NCBI RefSeq assembly: GCF_003122205.1
Contig: NZ_QEYE01000001.1
Span: forward strand, 186,001-250,000
Direction: 5' to 3'
DNA: 64,000 nucleotides
From: Maritimibacter sp. 55A14
GTDB lineage: Bacteria; Pseudomonadota; Alphaproteobacteria; Rhodobacterales; Rhodobacteraceae
Made by a program: the position numbers and the translations under genes. Positions 11,595-24,481 of the stretch are shown here, piece by piece; within the stretch, counting starts at the first letter, position 1, and each line of letters opens with the position of its first letter. The notes beneath the pieces are model-generated. The model saw nothing but the letters and a program-made list of their open reading frames with translations. It made no database searches and had not been told where the DNA came from.

Positions 11595-11723
11595 TGAGTG
11601 AGCGTATCTGGACCCCGAGGGGAGCGGAACCGAGGCCGGTCCGCCCCCCGCCCCCGGAACAGGCGATGTCGGGGGCGCGCATCCGGGGACGGGATGCCGG
11701 GGCGGTACAGAACGCAGGCAGGT

Positions 11724-11846
11724 TCAGACGAAACCGGGAAGATGCAACGCGACCAGAAGCGTGACCAGGATCGCGGCGCAACCCAACGCGTCTTCCGCCA
11801 GGGTCTGGGGCGAGCGGGCGATGATCCTGCGAATATCCGTAAGCAT
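11724..11846 (-). CDS. Small conserved single-span membrane protein
   Basis: A 40-residue protein beginning MLTDIRRIIARSPQTLAEDA, followed by one hydrophobic helix (LGCAAILVTLLVALHLPGFV). The polar N-terminus with basic residues predicts the helix in the inner membrane with the N-terminus inside. The ATG at 11846 has an AGGAGA motif at 7 bases, and a clear T-run terminator lies 130 bases past the stop, both supporting a real short gene. The open frame upstream of this ATG lacks a ribosome binding site. It resembles short hypothetical proteins annotated in Rhodobacterales (memory-based); no function is known. Confidence 0.65.
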   Translation of the reverse strand: MLTDIRRIIARSPQTLAEDALGCAAILVTLLVALHLPGFV

Positions 11847-12090
11847 CCTGATCTCCTGTTCTTCCGATCCGTGTTGCCACTTTGTTCTCATATTCTTAAC
11901 GCCCTGTAAAGAACTTTTGAGGAACATTTGCGAACAAAGCCGGTATCAGGTTTCTGGAACAGCCCCATTCGGTCCGCAACATATGGCCTTGCGCGCACAT
12001 TCAACCGTTGTCCCCGCGCGGGAACACAGCCGCAGAGCGCCCGCTAGCGTTATTGTCATCGCTTAGGATTCGGGTCTTCCCGACCTGGCA

Positions 12091-14181
12091 CTACCCGACC
12101 GAAATCAGACGAATCGCGCGATCCTGCTCCATCAGGTAGAGCAGCACGCGCGCCGCCTGCCCGCGCGGTCCCTCCAGCCCAGGATCGGCGGTCAGAAGCG
12201 CGCGCGCGTCGCTCTGCGCGGTGGCCATCAGCCCGGCCTGCGCCTCCATGTCCGCCACGCGGAAACGCGGCAGGCCGGATTGCGCGGTGCCCAGCACGTC
12301 GCCCGCGCCGCGCATCGCCATATCCTCCTCGGCAATGCGGAATCCGTCCTCGGTCTCGCGCATCACGCTCAGCCGGCGGCGGGCGCCATCGGAGAGCAGC
12401 CCGCCATGCATCAGCAGGCAGGTGGAGGCCGCCGCCCCGCGCCCCACCCGGCCGCGCAACTGGTGAAGCTGCGCGAGACCGAAATGCTCGGCCCCCTCGA
12501 TCACCATGATCGAGGCGTTGGGGACGTCGACGCCGACCTCTATTACGGTTGTCGCCACCAGAACACGTGTGCGCCCGGCCTGGAAATCGGCCATCGCGGC
12601 ATCCTTCTCGGCGGGCGGCATCTGGCCATGCACCAGCCCCACCGCGCCCTCGCCCAGCCGCGCGCGCAGCGCGTTGAAACGCTCGGTCGCGGCGGTCAGC
12701 TCCACCGTCTCGCTTTCCTCCACCAGCGGGCAGACCCAATAGGCCTGCGCGCCGTTCGACGTGGCATCCGCCAGATGCGCGATCGCCTCCTCCATCCGGG
12801 CGGAGGAGACCAGCGCCGTTTTCACAGGCCGGCGGCCCGGCGGCTTCTCGTCCAGCACCGAGACATCCATGTCGCCGTAATGCGCCAGCGCCAGGCTGCG
12901 CGGGATCGGCGTGGCGGTCATCACCAGGATGTCCACCGCGCGGCCCTTGGCGCCCAGTTCCATTCGCTGGGCGACGCCGAAACGGTGCTGCTCGTCGATG
13001 ATCGCGAGCCGCAGGTCGTGGAACTCCACATCCTTCTGAAAGACCGCATGGGTGCCCAGCAGCACATGGATATCCCCCGCGGCGAGCGCGGCCAGCTTGG
13101 CGGCGCGCTCCGCCCCCTTGTCGCGCCCGGTCAGCAACTCCACCACGATGCCCGCGGCCTCGGCCAGCGGGCGGATCGAGGCCAGGTGCTGACGGGCCAG
13201 GATTTCCGTGGGCGCCATCATCACGCCCTGCCCGCCGGCCTCCACCGCGATGGCCAGCGCCATAACCGCCACCAGCGTCTTGCCTGCGCCGACATCGCCC
13301 TGAAGCAGCCGGTTCATGCGCAAGGGCGCGGCCATGTCGGCGGCGATCTCGACCATCGCGCGGTCCTGCGCGCCGGTGGGCGCATAGGGCAGCACCGTGC
13401 GCAGCCGCGCCTGCATCCGGCCAGTGCCCTCGGTCACCACGCCCTTGGCGCGGCGCAGCCGGGCGCGCGCCAGCGCCAGCGTCAACTGATGGGCGAAAAG
13501 CTCGTCATAGGCCAGCCGCAGCCGCGCCGGGGCGCCGGGCGCGAGGTCGGCAGCACTCTGCGGGCCGTGCGCGGCGGCGACGGCCTCGTGCCAGTCGGGC
13601 CAACCCTCACGTGTCTTGAGCGCATTGTCGATCCACTCTTCCAGTTCCGGCGCGCGGGTCAGCGCGGCGCGCGTGGCCTTCCACATCGCCTTCTGGGAAA
13701 TGCCCGAGGTCAGCGGATAGACCGGCTCGAATCGCGGGATGTCCGCCGCCTCCTCCGGCCGCAGGATGTGGTCGGGATGGATCATCTCGGCGATGCCGTC
13801 AAATAGCTCCAGCTTGCCGGAGACCACGCGCCGCGATCCGGCTGGCAATTGCCGGCGCAGCCAGTCCTCGCGTGCATGGAAGAAGACCAGCCGGAAGCTG
13901 GTTTCGGCGTCCTCGACCGTGACGCGGTAGGGCCGGCCGCGCCCCGAGGGCGGGTGATGCGCCCCCACCTCGACCTCCACCGTCACGGTGCAAGGCGGCG
14001 CGACCTCGCGGATCGAGCCGCGCCGGGTGCGGTCCACCACCGAATGGGGCAGCGTGAAGAGCAGATCGCGCGGATGCGTCACGTCAAGCTGTGCGAAGAG
14101 CTTGGCCGTCTTGGGGCCCACGCCGTCCAGCGTCTCCAGATCCGCGAAGAGCGGGAAGAGGATTTCGGGACGCCCGGCCAC
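12091..14181 (-). CDS. recG: ATP-dependent DNA helicase RecG
   Basis: A 696-residue superfamily 2 helicase that remodels stalled replication forks and Holliday junctions. The N-terminal wedge/OB domain starts with LETLDGVGPKTAKLFAQLDV. The helicase motifs follow: Walker A GDVGAGKTLVAVMAL, APTEILARQH, DEQHRFGVAQR, VMTATPIPRSL, then in the second RecA lobe VATTVIEVGVDVPNAS and QLRGRVGRG. A GTG start at 14181 places the gene just after the ligA stop. An in-frame ATG at 14223 would overlap ligA by about 38 bases and is the alternative. It is probably cotranscribed with ligA. Confidence 0.96.
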   Translation of the reverse strand: MAGRPEILFPLFADLETLDGVGPKTAKLFAQLDVTHPRDLLFTLPHSVVDRTRRGSIREVAPPCTVTVEVEVGAHHPPSGRGRPYRVTVEDAETSFRLVFFHAREDWLRRQLPAGSRRVVSGKLELFDGIAEMIHPDHILRPEEAADIPRFEPVYPLTSGISQKAMWKATRAALTRAPELEEWIDNALKTREGWPDWHEAVAAAHGPQSAADLAPGAPARLRLAYDELFAHQLTLALARARLRRAKGVVTEGTGRMQARLRTVLPYAPTGAQDRAMVEIAADMAAPLRMNRLLQGDVGAGKTLVAVMALAIAVEAGGQGVMMAPTEILARQHLASIRPLAEAAGIVVELLTGRDKGAERAAKLAALAAGDIHVLLGTHAVFQKDVEFHDLRLAIIDEQHRFGVAQRMELGAKGRAVDILVMTATPIPRSLALAHYGDMDVSVLDEKPPGRRPVKTALVSSARMEEAIAHLADATSNGAQAYWVCPLVEESETVELTAATERFNALRARLGEGAVGLVHGQMPPAEKDAAMADFQAGRTRVLVATTVIEVGVDVPNASIMVIEGAEHFGLAQLHQLRGRVGRGAAASTCLLMHGGLLSDGARRRLSVMRETEDGFRIAEEDMAMRGAGDVLGTAQSGLPRFRVADMEAQAGLMATAQSDARALLTADPGLEGPRGQAARVLLYLMEQDRAIRLISVG

Positions 14182-14185
14182 GCGC

Positions 14186-16525
<2,340 letters not shown>

Positions 16526-16569
16526 TCAAGGATTTGCCGCGCCGCCAGGCGCCGCGGCGGAGGGTCGTG

Positions 16570-17289
<720 letters not shown>

Positions 17290-17339
17290 AACGGGTCTCC
17301 ACTCTGATTTCGTGTCCCGTTAACGAAACACGACATTGG

Positions 17340-17354
17340 TTAATCACTCGTTAC
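17340..17354 (-). promoter_or_regulatory. CtrA-like binding site upstream of ctrA
   Basis: TTAA-N7-TTAC (17340-17354) differs in one base from the Caulobacter consensus TTAA-N7-TTAA. It lies 51 bases before the ctrA start, in a notably AT-rich 90-bp spacer. Autoregulation of ctrA is known in Caulobacter; here it is inferred. Confidence 0.45.
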
Positions 17355-17381
17355 CATAGAACAAGAATTAAAAACAGCAAC

Positions 17382-17660
17382 TCAGGGTTGTCTATACCGC
17401 TGCACCGATGTGGCCTTCAGCGCCCGTTCGCCATGCAACTCGATTGCACGTTTCCAGCCCTCCAGTTCTTCCTCCGACAACTCATAGATTTCGCGGGCTT
17501 CCGCATCGCTCAGCAGCCCATAGATCACCGCCCGCGCAACGGCCGCCTTGCGACTGGCCACCCAGCGCCGCGTCGCGGGCACGGGGAGGTCGGATCGGAA
17601 CATCCGGCTGCCATCGGGCAGGCGGACGGAGCTTGGCCCCGCCATCCGTCTGATATACAT
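17382..17660 (-). CDS. sciP: SciP-like CtrA inhibitor (DUF1153)
   Basis: A 92-residue helix-turn-helix protein of the DUF1153/SciP family. In Caulobacter SciP binds CtrA and blocks its recruitment of RNA polymerase. Diagnostic segments are VRLPDGSRMFRSDLPVPATR, RRWVASRKAAVARAVIYGLL (helix before the turn), SDAEAREIYELSEEELEGW and a C-terminal LKATSVQRYRQP, all in the family order. The ATG at 17660 has AAGGGG a few bases upstream. It is 92 bases upstream of ctrA on the same strand, so inhibitor and target could share a transcript, and it diverges from mnmA. Confidence 0.9.
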   Translation of the reverse strand: MYIRRMAGPSSVRLPDGSRMFRSDLPVPATRRWVASRKAAVARAVIYGLLSDAEAREIYELSEEELEGWKRAIELHGERALKATSVQRYRQP

Positions 17661-17788
17661 GGTCTCACCCCTTGCAACCGCTCGCGGGGGAAACCCTGCG
17701 TGCCGCAGCTTAACGCGGGGTGAAACCGGATCTTGAGAATACCGCGCATTTTCCTATATTCCTGCGCATCTTCCCTTCGGAGGCCCCG

Positions 17789-18934
17789 ATGCCACTCGAC
17801 AGCCGACCCCACCCGCTGAACTCGCTTGGATTCGCCAAGCCCGAGCGCGACACGCGCGTCGTCGTGGCGATGTCTGGCGGCGTGGACAGTTCCGTCGTGG
17901 CCGCGCAACTCGCCGAGGGAGGCTATGACGTGGTCGGTGTCACGCTCCAGCTTTACGATCACGGCGCGGCGCTGGCCCGCAAGGGCGCCTGCTGCGCGGG
18001 GCGCGATATCCACGATGCCCGCCGCGTGGCCGAGACGATGGGCTTTCCCCATTACGTGCTCGATTACGAGGACATGTTCCGCGAGGCGGTGATAGACGAG
18101 TTCGCCGACAGTTACCTGGCCGGCGCCACGCCTGTGCCCTGCATCCGCTGCAACGAACGGGTGAAGTTCCGAGACCTGCTGGAGACCGCGCGCGATCTGG
18201 AGGCCGATTGCATGGCCACCGGACATTACATTCAGCGCAAGATGGGTGCCAACGGTCCCGAACTGCACTGCGCCACGGATGCGAACCGCGATCAGTCCTA
18301 TTTCCTCTTCTCCACGACGCCCGAGCAACTCGATTATCTGCGCTTTCCGCTGGGCCACCTGCCGTCGAAGGAGGCCACGCGCAAGCTGGCGGCGAAATAC
18401 GGGCTGAGCGTGGCCGACAAACCCGACAGCCAGGATATCTGCTTCGTGCCCGATGGCGATTACGCGAATGTGATCGAGAAGCTGCGCCCCGGCGCGGGCG
18501 AGCCGGGCGAGATCGTGGACATGGATGGACGGATGCTAGGCTGCCACGATGGCGTGATCCGCTACACGATCGGCCAGCGCCGGGGCCTGGGGATCGGCGG
18601 GCTGGCCGAGCCGCTCTACGTGGTGCGGCTCGACCCCGAGGCGCGGCAGGTCGTGGTCGGACCGAAGGATGCGCTGAGCACCCGCCACGTCCCCCTGCGC
18701 GAGATCAACTGGCTGGGCGCCACGCCGATCGGATCCCGCGCCGAATGGCATCTTTCGGTGAAAGTCCGCTCCACCCGCCCGCCGCGCGAGGCGATCCTGC
18801 GCCCCGCCGCCGGCGGCGCGGTGGTGGAACTGCTCAACCCCGAGGAAGGCGTCGCCCCCGGCCAGGCCTGCGTCTTCTACGAGACCGGATCGAGCCGCGT
18901 TCTGGGCGGCGGCTGGATCACGCGGCGCGCCTAG
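17789..18934 (+). CDS. mnmA: tRNA-specific 2-thiouridylase MnmA
   Basis: A 381-residue enzyme that installs the 2-thio group on wobble uridine of tRNA Lys, Glu and Gln using ATP and persulfide sulfur. The PP-loop is [16 protein letters not shown] (residues 25-40). The catalytic cysteines are predicted as C121 ([11 protein letters not shown]) and C218 (PDSQDICFV), 97 residues apart as in E. coli C102 and C199. The TGHYI motif and the C-terminal beta-barrel (about 285-380) are present. The ATG at 17789 has GGAGG at 6 bases; the open frame upstream of it is not used. It diverges from sciP. Confidence 0.97.
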   Translation: MPLDSRPHPLNSLGFAKPERDTRVVVAMSGGVDSSVVAAQLAEGGYDVVGVTLQLYDHGAALARKGACCAGRDIHDARRVAETMGFPHYVLDYEDMFREAVIDEFADSYLAGATPVPCIRCNERVKFRDLLETARDLEADCMATGHYIQRKMGANGPELHCATDANRDQSYFLFSTTPEQLDYLRFPLGHLPSKEATRKLAAKYGLSVADKPDSQDICFVPDGDYANVIEKLRPGAGEPGEIVDMDGRMLGCHDGVIRYTIGQRRGLGIGGLAEPLYVVRLDPEARQVVVGPKDALSTRHVPLREINWLGATPIGSRAEWHLSVKVRSTRPPREAILRPAAGGAVVELLNPEEGVAPGQACVFYETGSSRVLGGGWITRRA

Positions 18935-19007
18935 GCGCGCGGATGGCTGGACACCGGCGCGCCCGCTGCTAGGCTCCGCCCCGCCGTTGGAGACAAGGAG
19001 CCCGCCC

Positions 19008-20384
19008 ATGCCGCTGGAAAAAACCCTCGCCCGCATCGACGCCGATCTGGACGCCGCGACAGGGCGGCTGCTGGAGCTCATGCGCATCCCCTCGATCTCC
19101 ACCGATCCGGCCCACAAGCCCGATTGCGAGGCCGCCGCGGACTGGCTCGTGGCTGACCTGGAAAGCCTCGGCTTCGACGCCTCCAAGCGGGCAACGCCAG
19201 GCCATCCGATGGTGGTGGCGCATTGCGGCGGGCCGGGGCCGCATCTGCTCTTCTACGGCCATTACGACGTGCAGCCGGTCGATCCGCTGGACCTGTGGCG
19301 GCGCGATCCCTTCGACCCGGCGCTGGAGGCGACGCCGGCCGGCACGGTGATCCGCGGGCGCGGGGCATCGGACGACAAGGGGCCGCTCATGACCTTCATC
19401 GAGGCCTGCCGCGCCTGGAAGGCCGAACATGGCCGCCTGCCCTGCCGGATCACGGTCTTCCTGGAGGGCGAGGAGGAGTCGGGTTCGCCTTCGCTCATCC
19501 CCTTCATGAAGGAGAACCGGGACGAGCTTTCGGCCGATCTGGCGCTGATCTGCGACACCGGGCTCTTCGGCCATGACACGCCGGCGATCGTGACCATGCT
19601 GCGCGGCCTGGTGGGCGAGGAACTGACGATCACCGGCCCCGACAAGGACCTGCATTCGGGCATGTATGGCGGCATCGCAATGAACCCCGCGCGGGTGCTG
19701 GCGCGCATCCTGGCGGGGCTGCATGACGACACGGGCCGGGTGACGGTGCCGGGTTTCTACGACGGCGTTCCGGAGCTGCCCGAGGAGATCGCCGCGCAGT
19801 GGCAGGGGCTGGGCTTCGACGCGGGCGCGTTCCTGGGCGGTGTGGGGCTCTCGGATCCAGCCGGCGAGGCGGACCGCACCGGGCTCGAGATGATCTGGTC
19901 GCGCCCCACAGCCGAGATCAACGGCATGTGGTCGGGCTATATCGGCGCGGGTTTCAAGACGGTGCTACCGTCGCAGGCCGCCGCCAAGGTCAGTTTCCGG
20001 CTGGTGGGCGCGCAGGACCCCCACGCGATCCGCAAGAACTTCCGCGACTGGGTGCGCGCGCAGCTTCCGGCCGATTGCGGCGTGACGTTCGAGGCTCACG
20101 GCGCCTCCCCGGCCAGCCGGATGGCCACCGAAAATCCCGCATTCGAGGCCGCCCGCCAAGCCCTGACCGAGGAATGGCCGAACCCGGCGGCCTTCGTGGG
20201 CTGCGGCGGCTCGATCCCCATTGCCGGCTACTTCAAGGACATCCTGGGCATGGACGCGCTCCTGGCCGGATTTGCCCGCGACGACGACGCGCTGCATTCG
20301 CCCAACGAAAAATACGACCTGGAATCCTTCCACAAGGGTATCCGCAGCTGGGCCCGCATGCTCGATCGCATCTGCGACGCCTGA
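19008..20384 (+). CDS. M20-family metallodipeptidase
   Basis: A 458-residue zinc peptidase of the M20 carnosinase/dipeptidase type, probably cytoplasmic because no signal peptide is seen. Metal and catalytic motifs are in order: YGHYDVQPVDPLDLW, RGASDDKGPLMTF, FLEGEEESGSPSL, LICDTGLFG, and a late histidine in DALHSPNEKYDLESF. A lid/dimerisation domain is inserted between about 190 and 350 and includes DLHSGMYGG. The ATG at 19008 follows AAGGAG. Substrate preference cannot be read from the sequence. A repeat element and two tRNA-Asp genes follow. Confidence 0.9.
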   Translation: MPLEKTLARIDADLDAATGRLLELMRIPSISTDPAHKPDCEAAADWLVADLESLGFDASKRATPGHPMVVAHCGGPGPHLLFYGHYDVQPVDPLDLWRRDPFDPALEATPAGTVIRGRGASDDKGPLMTFIEACRAWKAEHGRLPCRITVFLEGEEESGSPSLIPFMKENRDELSADLALICDTGLFGHDTPAIVTMLRGLVGEELTITGPDKDLHSGMYGGIAMNPARVLARILAGLHDDTGRVTVPGFYDGVPELPEEIAAQWQGLGFDAGAFLGGVGLSDPAGEADRTGLEMIWSRPTAEINGMWSGYIGAGFKTVLPSQAAAKVSFRLVGAQDPHAIRKNFRDWVRAQLPADCGVTFEAHGASPASRMATENPAFEAARQALTEEWPNPAAFVGCGGSIPIAGYFKDILGMDALLAGFARDDDALHSPNEKYDLESFHKGIRSWARMLDRICDA

Positions 20385-20395
20385 GCCGCCTCGCT

Positions 20396-20463
20396 CCCCC
20401 TTCTTCTTGCCCAAAATATTCCGGGGGAGGCGCGCCGCAAGGCGCGGCGGGGGCAGCGCCCCC
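20396..20463. repeat. Intergenic repeat element, copy 1
   Basis: The core CCCCCTTCTTCTTGC (20396-20410), then CCAAAATATTCCGGGGG (20411-20427), is followed by two hairpins: CGCGCC/GGCGCG with loop GCAA (20431-20446), and GGGGGC/GCCCCC with loop AGC (20449-20463). The core nearly matches one at 30899-30931, which is also just after a stop codon. It may act as a transcript-end structure for the M20 gene. Confidence 0.7.
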
Positions 20464-20521
20464 CTCGCCACGGGACGGATCCCGCGCGCCGTGGCAAATC
20501 CCTGGGATGATCTTCGCGGAA

Positions 20522-20598
20522 TGGCGCGGTTGACGGGGCTCGAACCCGCGACCCCCGGCGTGACAGGCCGGTACTCTAACCAACTGAGCTACAACCGC
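20522..20598 (-). tRNA. tRNA-Asp (GTC), copy A
   Basis: A 77-base tRNA on the minus strand with encoded CCA (TGG at 20522-20524 on plus). The acceptor pairs GCGGTTG with CAACCGC, the D-arm is AGCTCAGTTGGTTAGAGT, the anticodon arm CCGGCCTGTCACGCCGG shows anticodon GTC, and the T-arm has GGGTTCGAGCCCC. It is identical to the copy at 20633-20709. This is the substrate tRNA for the GluQRS encoded in this window. Confidence 0.97.
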
Positions 20599-20632
20599 AT
20601 TTCCGTATGCGGGGACCTGGGACGGGCAGTGG

Positions 20633-20709
20633 TGGCGCGGTTGACGGGGCTCGAACCCGCGACCCCCGGCGTGACAGGCCGGTACTCTAACCAACTGAGC
20701 TACAACCGC
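20633..20709 (-). tRNA. tRNA-Asp (GTC), copy B
   Basis: A second, identical 77-base tRNA-Asp with anticodon GTC and encoded CCA, separated from copy A by 34 bases. In transcription order it is first of the pair. Tandem arrangement suggests a shared transcript. Confidence 0.97.
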
Positions 20710-20804
20710 TCACTGCCGTCGGGCGGCGCCCGGACGTGGGGAGCCTTCTATGACCGCCCGCCCGCCCCGTCAAGCGCCAAGAGCGCAAAAATGCGGCCCG
20801 CGGT

Positions 20805-21206
20805 TCAGCGCTGGATACTCTCCAGGTAATAGGCCAACGAAAGGATGACCCCGCGGGTGAAGATCACCGTCCCATCCGGGCTGTCGAGCACGCCCGGACG
20901 CCCTTCCAGAAGCGCGCCGAAGACCGGCATCGGCCCGCCATGCCCCGCGCGCGTGGCACGCCCGTCGATCTGGTGCACCACCTCGCGCATCGGAAAGGCC
21001 CCGCCATTGCGCGCCGTCAGCCGCGTCAGGTCCGGGACTTCGACGGTCAGCAACTGCGCCATCGGCCCGTCGCCCTGGCCATCTGCGCCGTGGCAGGCCG
21101 CGCAATGGGTCGCGAAGGCCGCCGCCCCCGGATCCTCCCGCGCCGCATCCTGCGCGCGGGCCGGCGCGGCCAGGGCGAGCCCGCAGATCAGCATCACTCT
21201 CAGCAT
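20805..21206 (-). CDS. Periplasmic monoheme cytochrome c
   Basis: A 133-residue class I-like cytochrome c. A signal peptide (MLRVMLICGLALAAPARAQ) precedes a single heme-binding site CAACH at residues 35-39. Methionines in GGPMPVFGALL or GPMAQLL could be the distal ligand. The C-terminal helix is GVILSLAYYLESIQR. It is not in an operon with a recognisable oxidoreductase. An FNR-like site 58 bases before the start codon suggests induction under low oxygen, matching the spacing of the boxes in the denitrification island. Partner enzymes are unknown. Confidence 0.88.
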   Translation of the reverse strand: MLRVMLICGLALAAPARAQDAAREDPGAAAFATHCAACHGADGQGDGPMAQLLTVEVPDLTRLTARNGGAFPMREVVHQIDGRATRAGHGGPMPVFGALLEGRPGVLDSPDGTVIFTRGVILSLAYYLESIQR

Positions 21207-21263
21207 CTCGCATCTCCCTTCCGGCCCACCGGCCCATTCTGACGCCCGCGCCGCGGCGGGGCC

Positions 21264-21273
21264 TTGACCTGGA

Positions 21274-21277
<4 letters not shown>
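21264..21277 (-). promoter_or_regulatory. FNR-like box upstream of a cytochrome c gene
   Basis: TTGACCTGGATCAT has TTGA-N6-TCAT, one base from the FNR core TTGA-N6-TCAA. It lies 58 bases upstream of the cytochrome c start at 21206 and overlaps the last codons of the uup gene. Spacing matches the nor, nos and nir boxes. Confidence 0.5.
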
Positions 21278-23082
<1,805 letters not shown>

Positions 23083-23241
23083 GGCCCTTCCGCTACTAGC
23101 GCGCCGCGCCGGGGTCAATCCTCGGCCGCCGCGCACTTGTCACATGCCGATTGCGCTCCGCCCCCTCGAGGGGGTGGCCGGGTGGGGGCCGACGCTCATC
23201 TCCTGCTCCCGGCATGGGGGCGCCGCGGGGGCGCGGGGGCC

Positions 23242-24402
23242 TCACGCGGGCATCGCCGTCTCGACGATCTCCGCCCACCAGGACGCGCCGGCGGGGATCG
23301 CCTCGTCGTTGAAGTTGTATTCCGGGTGATGGACCATCGCCCCCGGTCCGTTACCCACCAGGATATAGGCGCCGGGCCGGGCGTTGAGCATGTATGCGAA
23401 ATCCTCGCCCCCCATGATCAGCGGCGCCTCGCCGCAGTCGCCCGCGACCTTGCGCGCCACCTCGGCGGCAAACGCGGTCTGCGCCTCGGCATTGCGCATC
23501 ACCGGGTAGCCCGGCATGTAATTCACCTCCGCGACCGCGCCGAACGTGGCCGCGGTGCCCTCGGCGATGGCGCGGAGCCGCTCGGCGGCCTGCGCGCGCA
23601 CGCCTTCGTCGAGCGAGCGGATTGTGCCCTTCAGATGCACCCGCGCCGGGATCACGTTGAAGGCGGTCGAGGAGGTCTGGAAACTGGTGATCGAGACCAC
23701 GACCTGCTCGGTCGGGTCCACGTTGCGGCTGGCGATGGATTGCAGCGCCAGAACCAGGTGGCTGGCCGCCAGCGTGGGGTCGATCGTCTCATGCGGCTTG
23801 GCGGCATGCCCGCCCTTGCCGTTGAGCGTGATCTCGAACTGGTCGGTGGCGGCAAAGAACGGCCCGGGCCGGATCGCGAAACGGCCCAGCTCCAGCCCCG
23901 GCCAGTTGTGCATGCCATAAACCTCCTGGATGCTGAAACGCTCCATCAGCCCGTCCTCGACCATCTCGCGCCCGCCGCCGCCGCCTTCCTCGGCGGGCTG
24001 GAAGATCACCACGGCGGTGCCGTCGAAATTGCGCGTCTCGGCCAGGTATTTCGCCGCCCCCAGCAGCATCGCCGTGTGCCCGTCATGACCGCAGGCATGC
24101 ATCATTCCCTGCACGGTGGAGGCATAGGGCAGCCCGGTCGCCTCCTCGATGGGCAGCGCGTCCATGTCGGCGCGTAGCCCCACCACCTTGCCCGAGCGGT
24201 CGCTGCGGCCGCGGATCACGCCCACGACGCCGACGCGGCCGATGCCCGTCACCACCTCGTCGCACCCGAAGCCGCGCAGCTTCTCGGCCACGATCCCCGC
24301 GGTGCGGTGCGTCTCGAACAGCAGTTCGGGATTGGCGTGCAGGTCGCGCCGCCATTCGGTGATTTCGTCATGCATCTCCGCCAGGCGGTTCTTGATCGGC
24401 AT
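23242..24402 (-). CDS. M20D amidohydrolase (hippurate hydrolase-like)
   Basis: A 386-residue metal-dependent amidohydrolase of the M20D group, which includes hippurate hydrolase, IAA-amino acid hydrolase and N-acyl amino acid amidases. Motifs are in order: EWRRDLHANPELLFETHRTA, GLRADMDALPIEE, HACGHDGHTAMLLGAAKYLA, VIFQPAEEGGGGG, a dimerisation domain with GKGGHAAKPHETIDP, and a late MGGEDFAYML. The ATG at 24402 has AAAGGAA upstream. The acyl-amino acid substrate cannot be predicted. It is followed by uup after a 159-bp spacer with no gene. Confidence 0.9.
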   Translation of the reverse strand: MPIKNRLAEMHDEITEWRRDLHANPELLFETHRTAGIVAEKLRGFGCDEVVTGIGRVGVVGVIRGRSDRSGKVVGLRADMDALPIEEATGLPYASTVQGMMHACGHDGHTAMLLGAAKYLAETRNFDGTAVVIFQPAEEGGGGGREMVEDGLMERFSIQEVYGMHNWPGLELGRFAIRPGPFFAATDQFEITLNGKGGHAAKPHETIDPTLAASHLVLALQSIASRNVDPTEQVVVSITSFQTSSTAFNVIPARVHLKGTIRSLDEGVRAQAAERLRAIAEGTAATFGAVAEVNYMPGYPVMRNAEAQTAFAAEVARKVAGDCGEAPLIMGGEDFAYMLNARPGAYILVGNGPGAMVHHPEYNFNDEAIPAGASWWAEIVETAMPA

Positions 24403-24481
24403 GGTTCGGTTCCTTTCACCCCTTGGGCAGAGAGTGGGTCGCCCCCCACGCCCCGTCAAGCACTCACGTCCAGGCGTTCTT

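Noticed and set aside
17320-17343. Two TTAA motifs 16 bases apart upstream of ctrA
   Set aside because: The spacing is not the 7 bases of a CtrA site; only TTAA-N7-TTAC at 17340 was kept.
20221-20829. Open frames with repeated LTGLEPATPGVTGRYSNQL segments
   Set aside because: The repeat is the translation of the two identical tRNA-Asp genes, not a protein repeat.
23161-23174. Palindrome CCCCCTCGAGGGGG between the M20D gene and uup
   Set aside because: The stem has only 5 bp with a 4-base loop and no T-run; too weak to call a terminator, and no known operator is matched.
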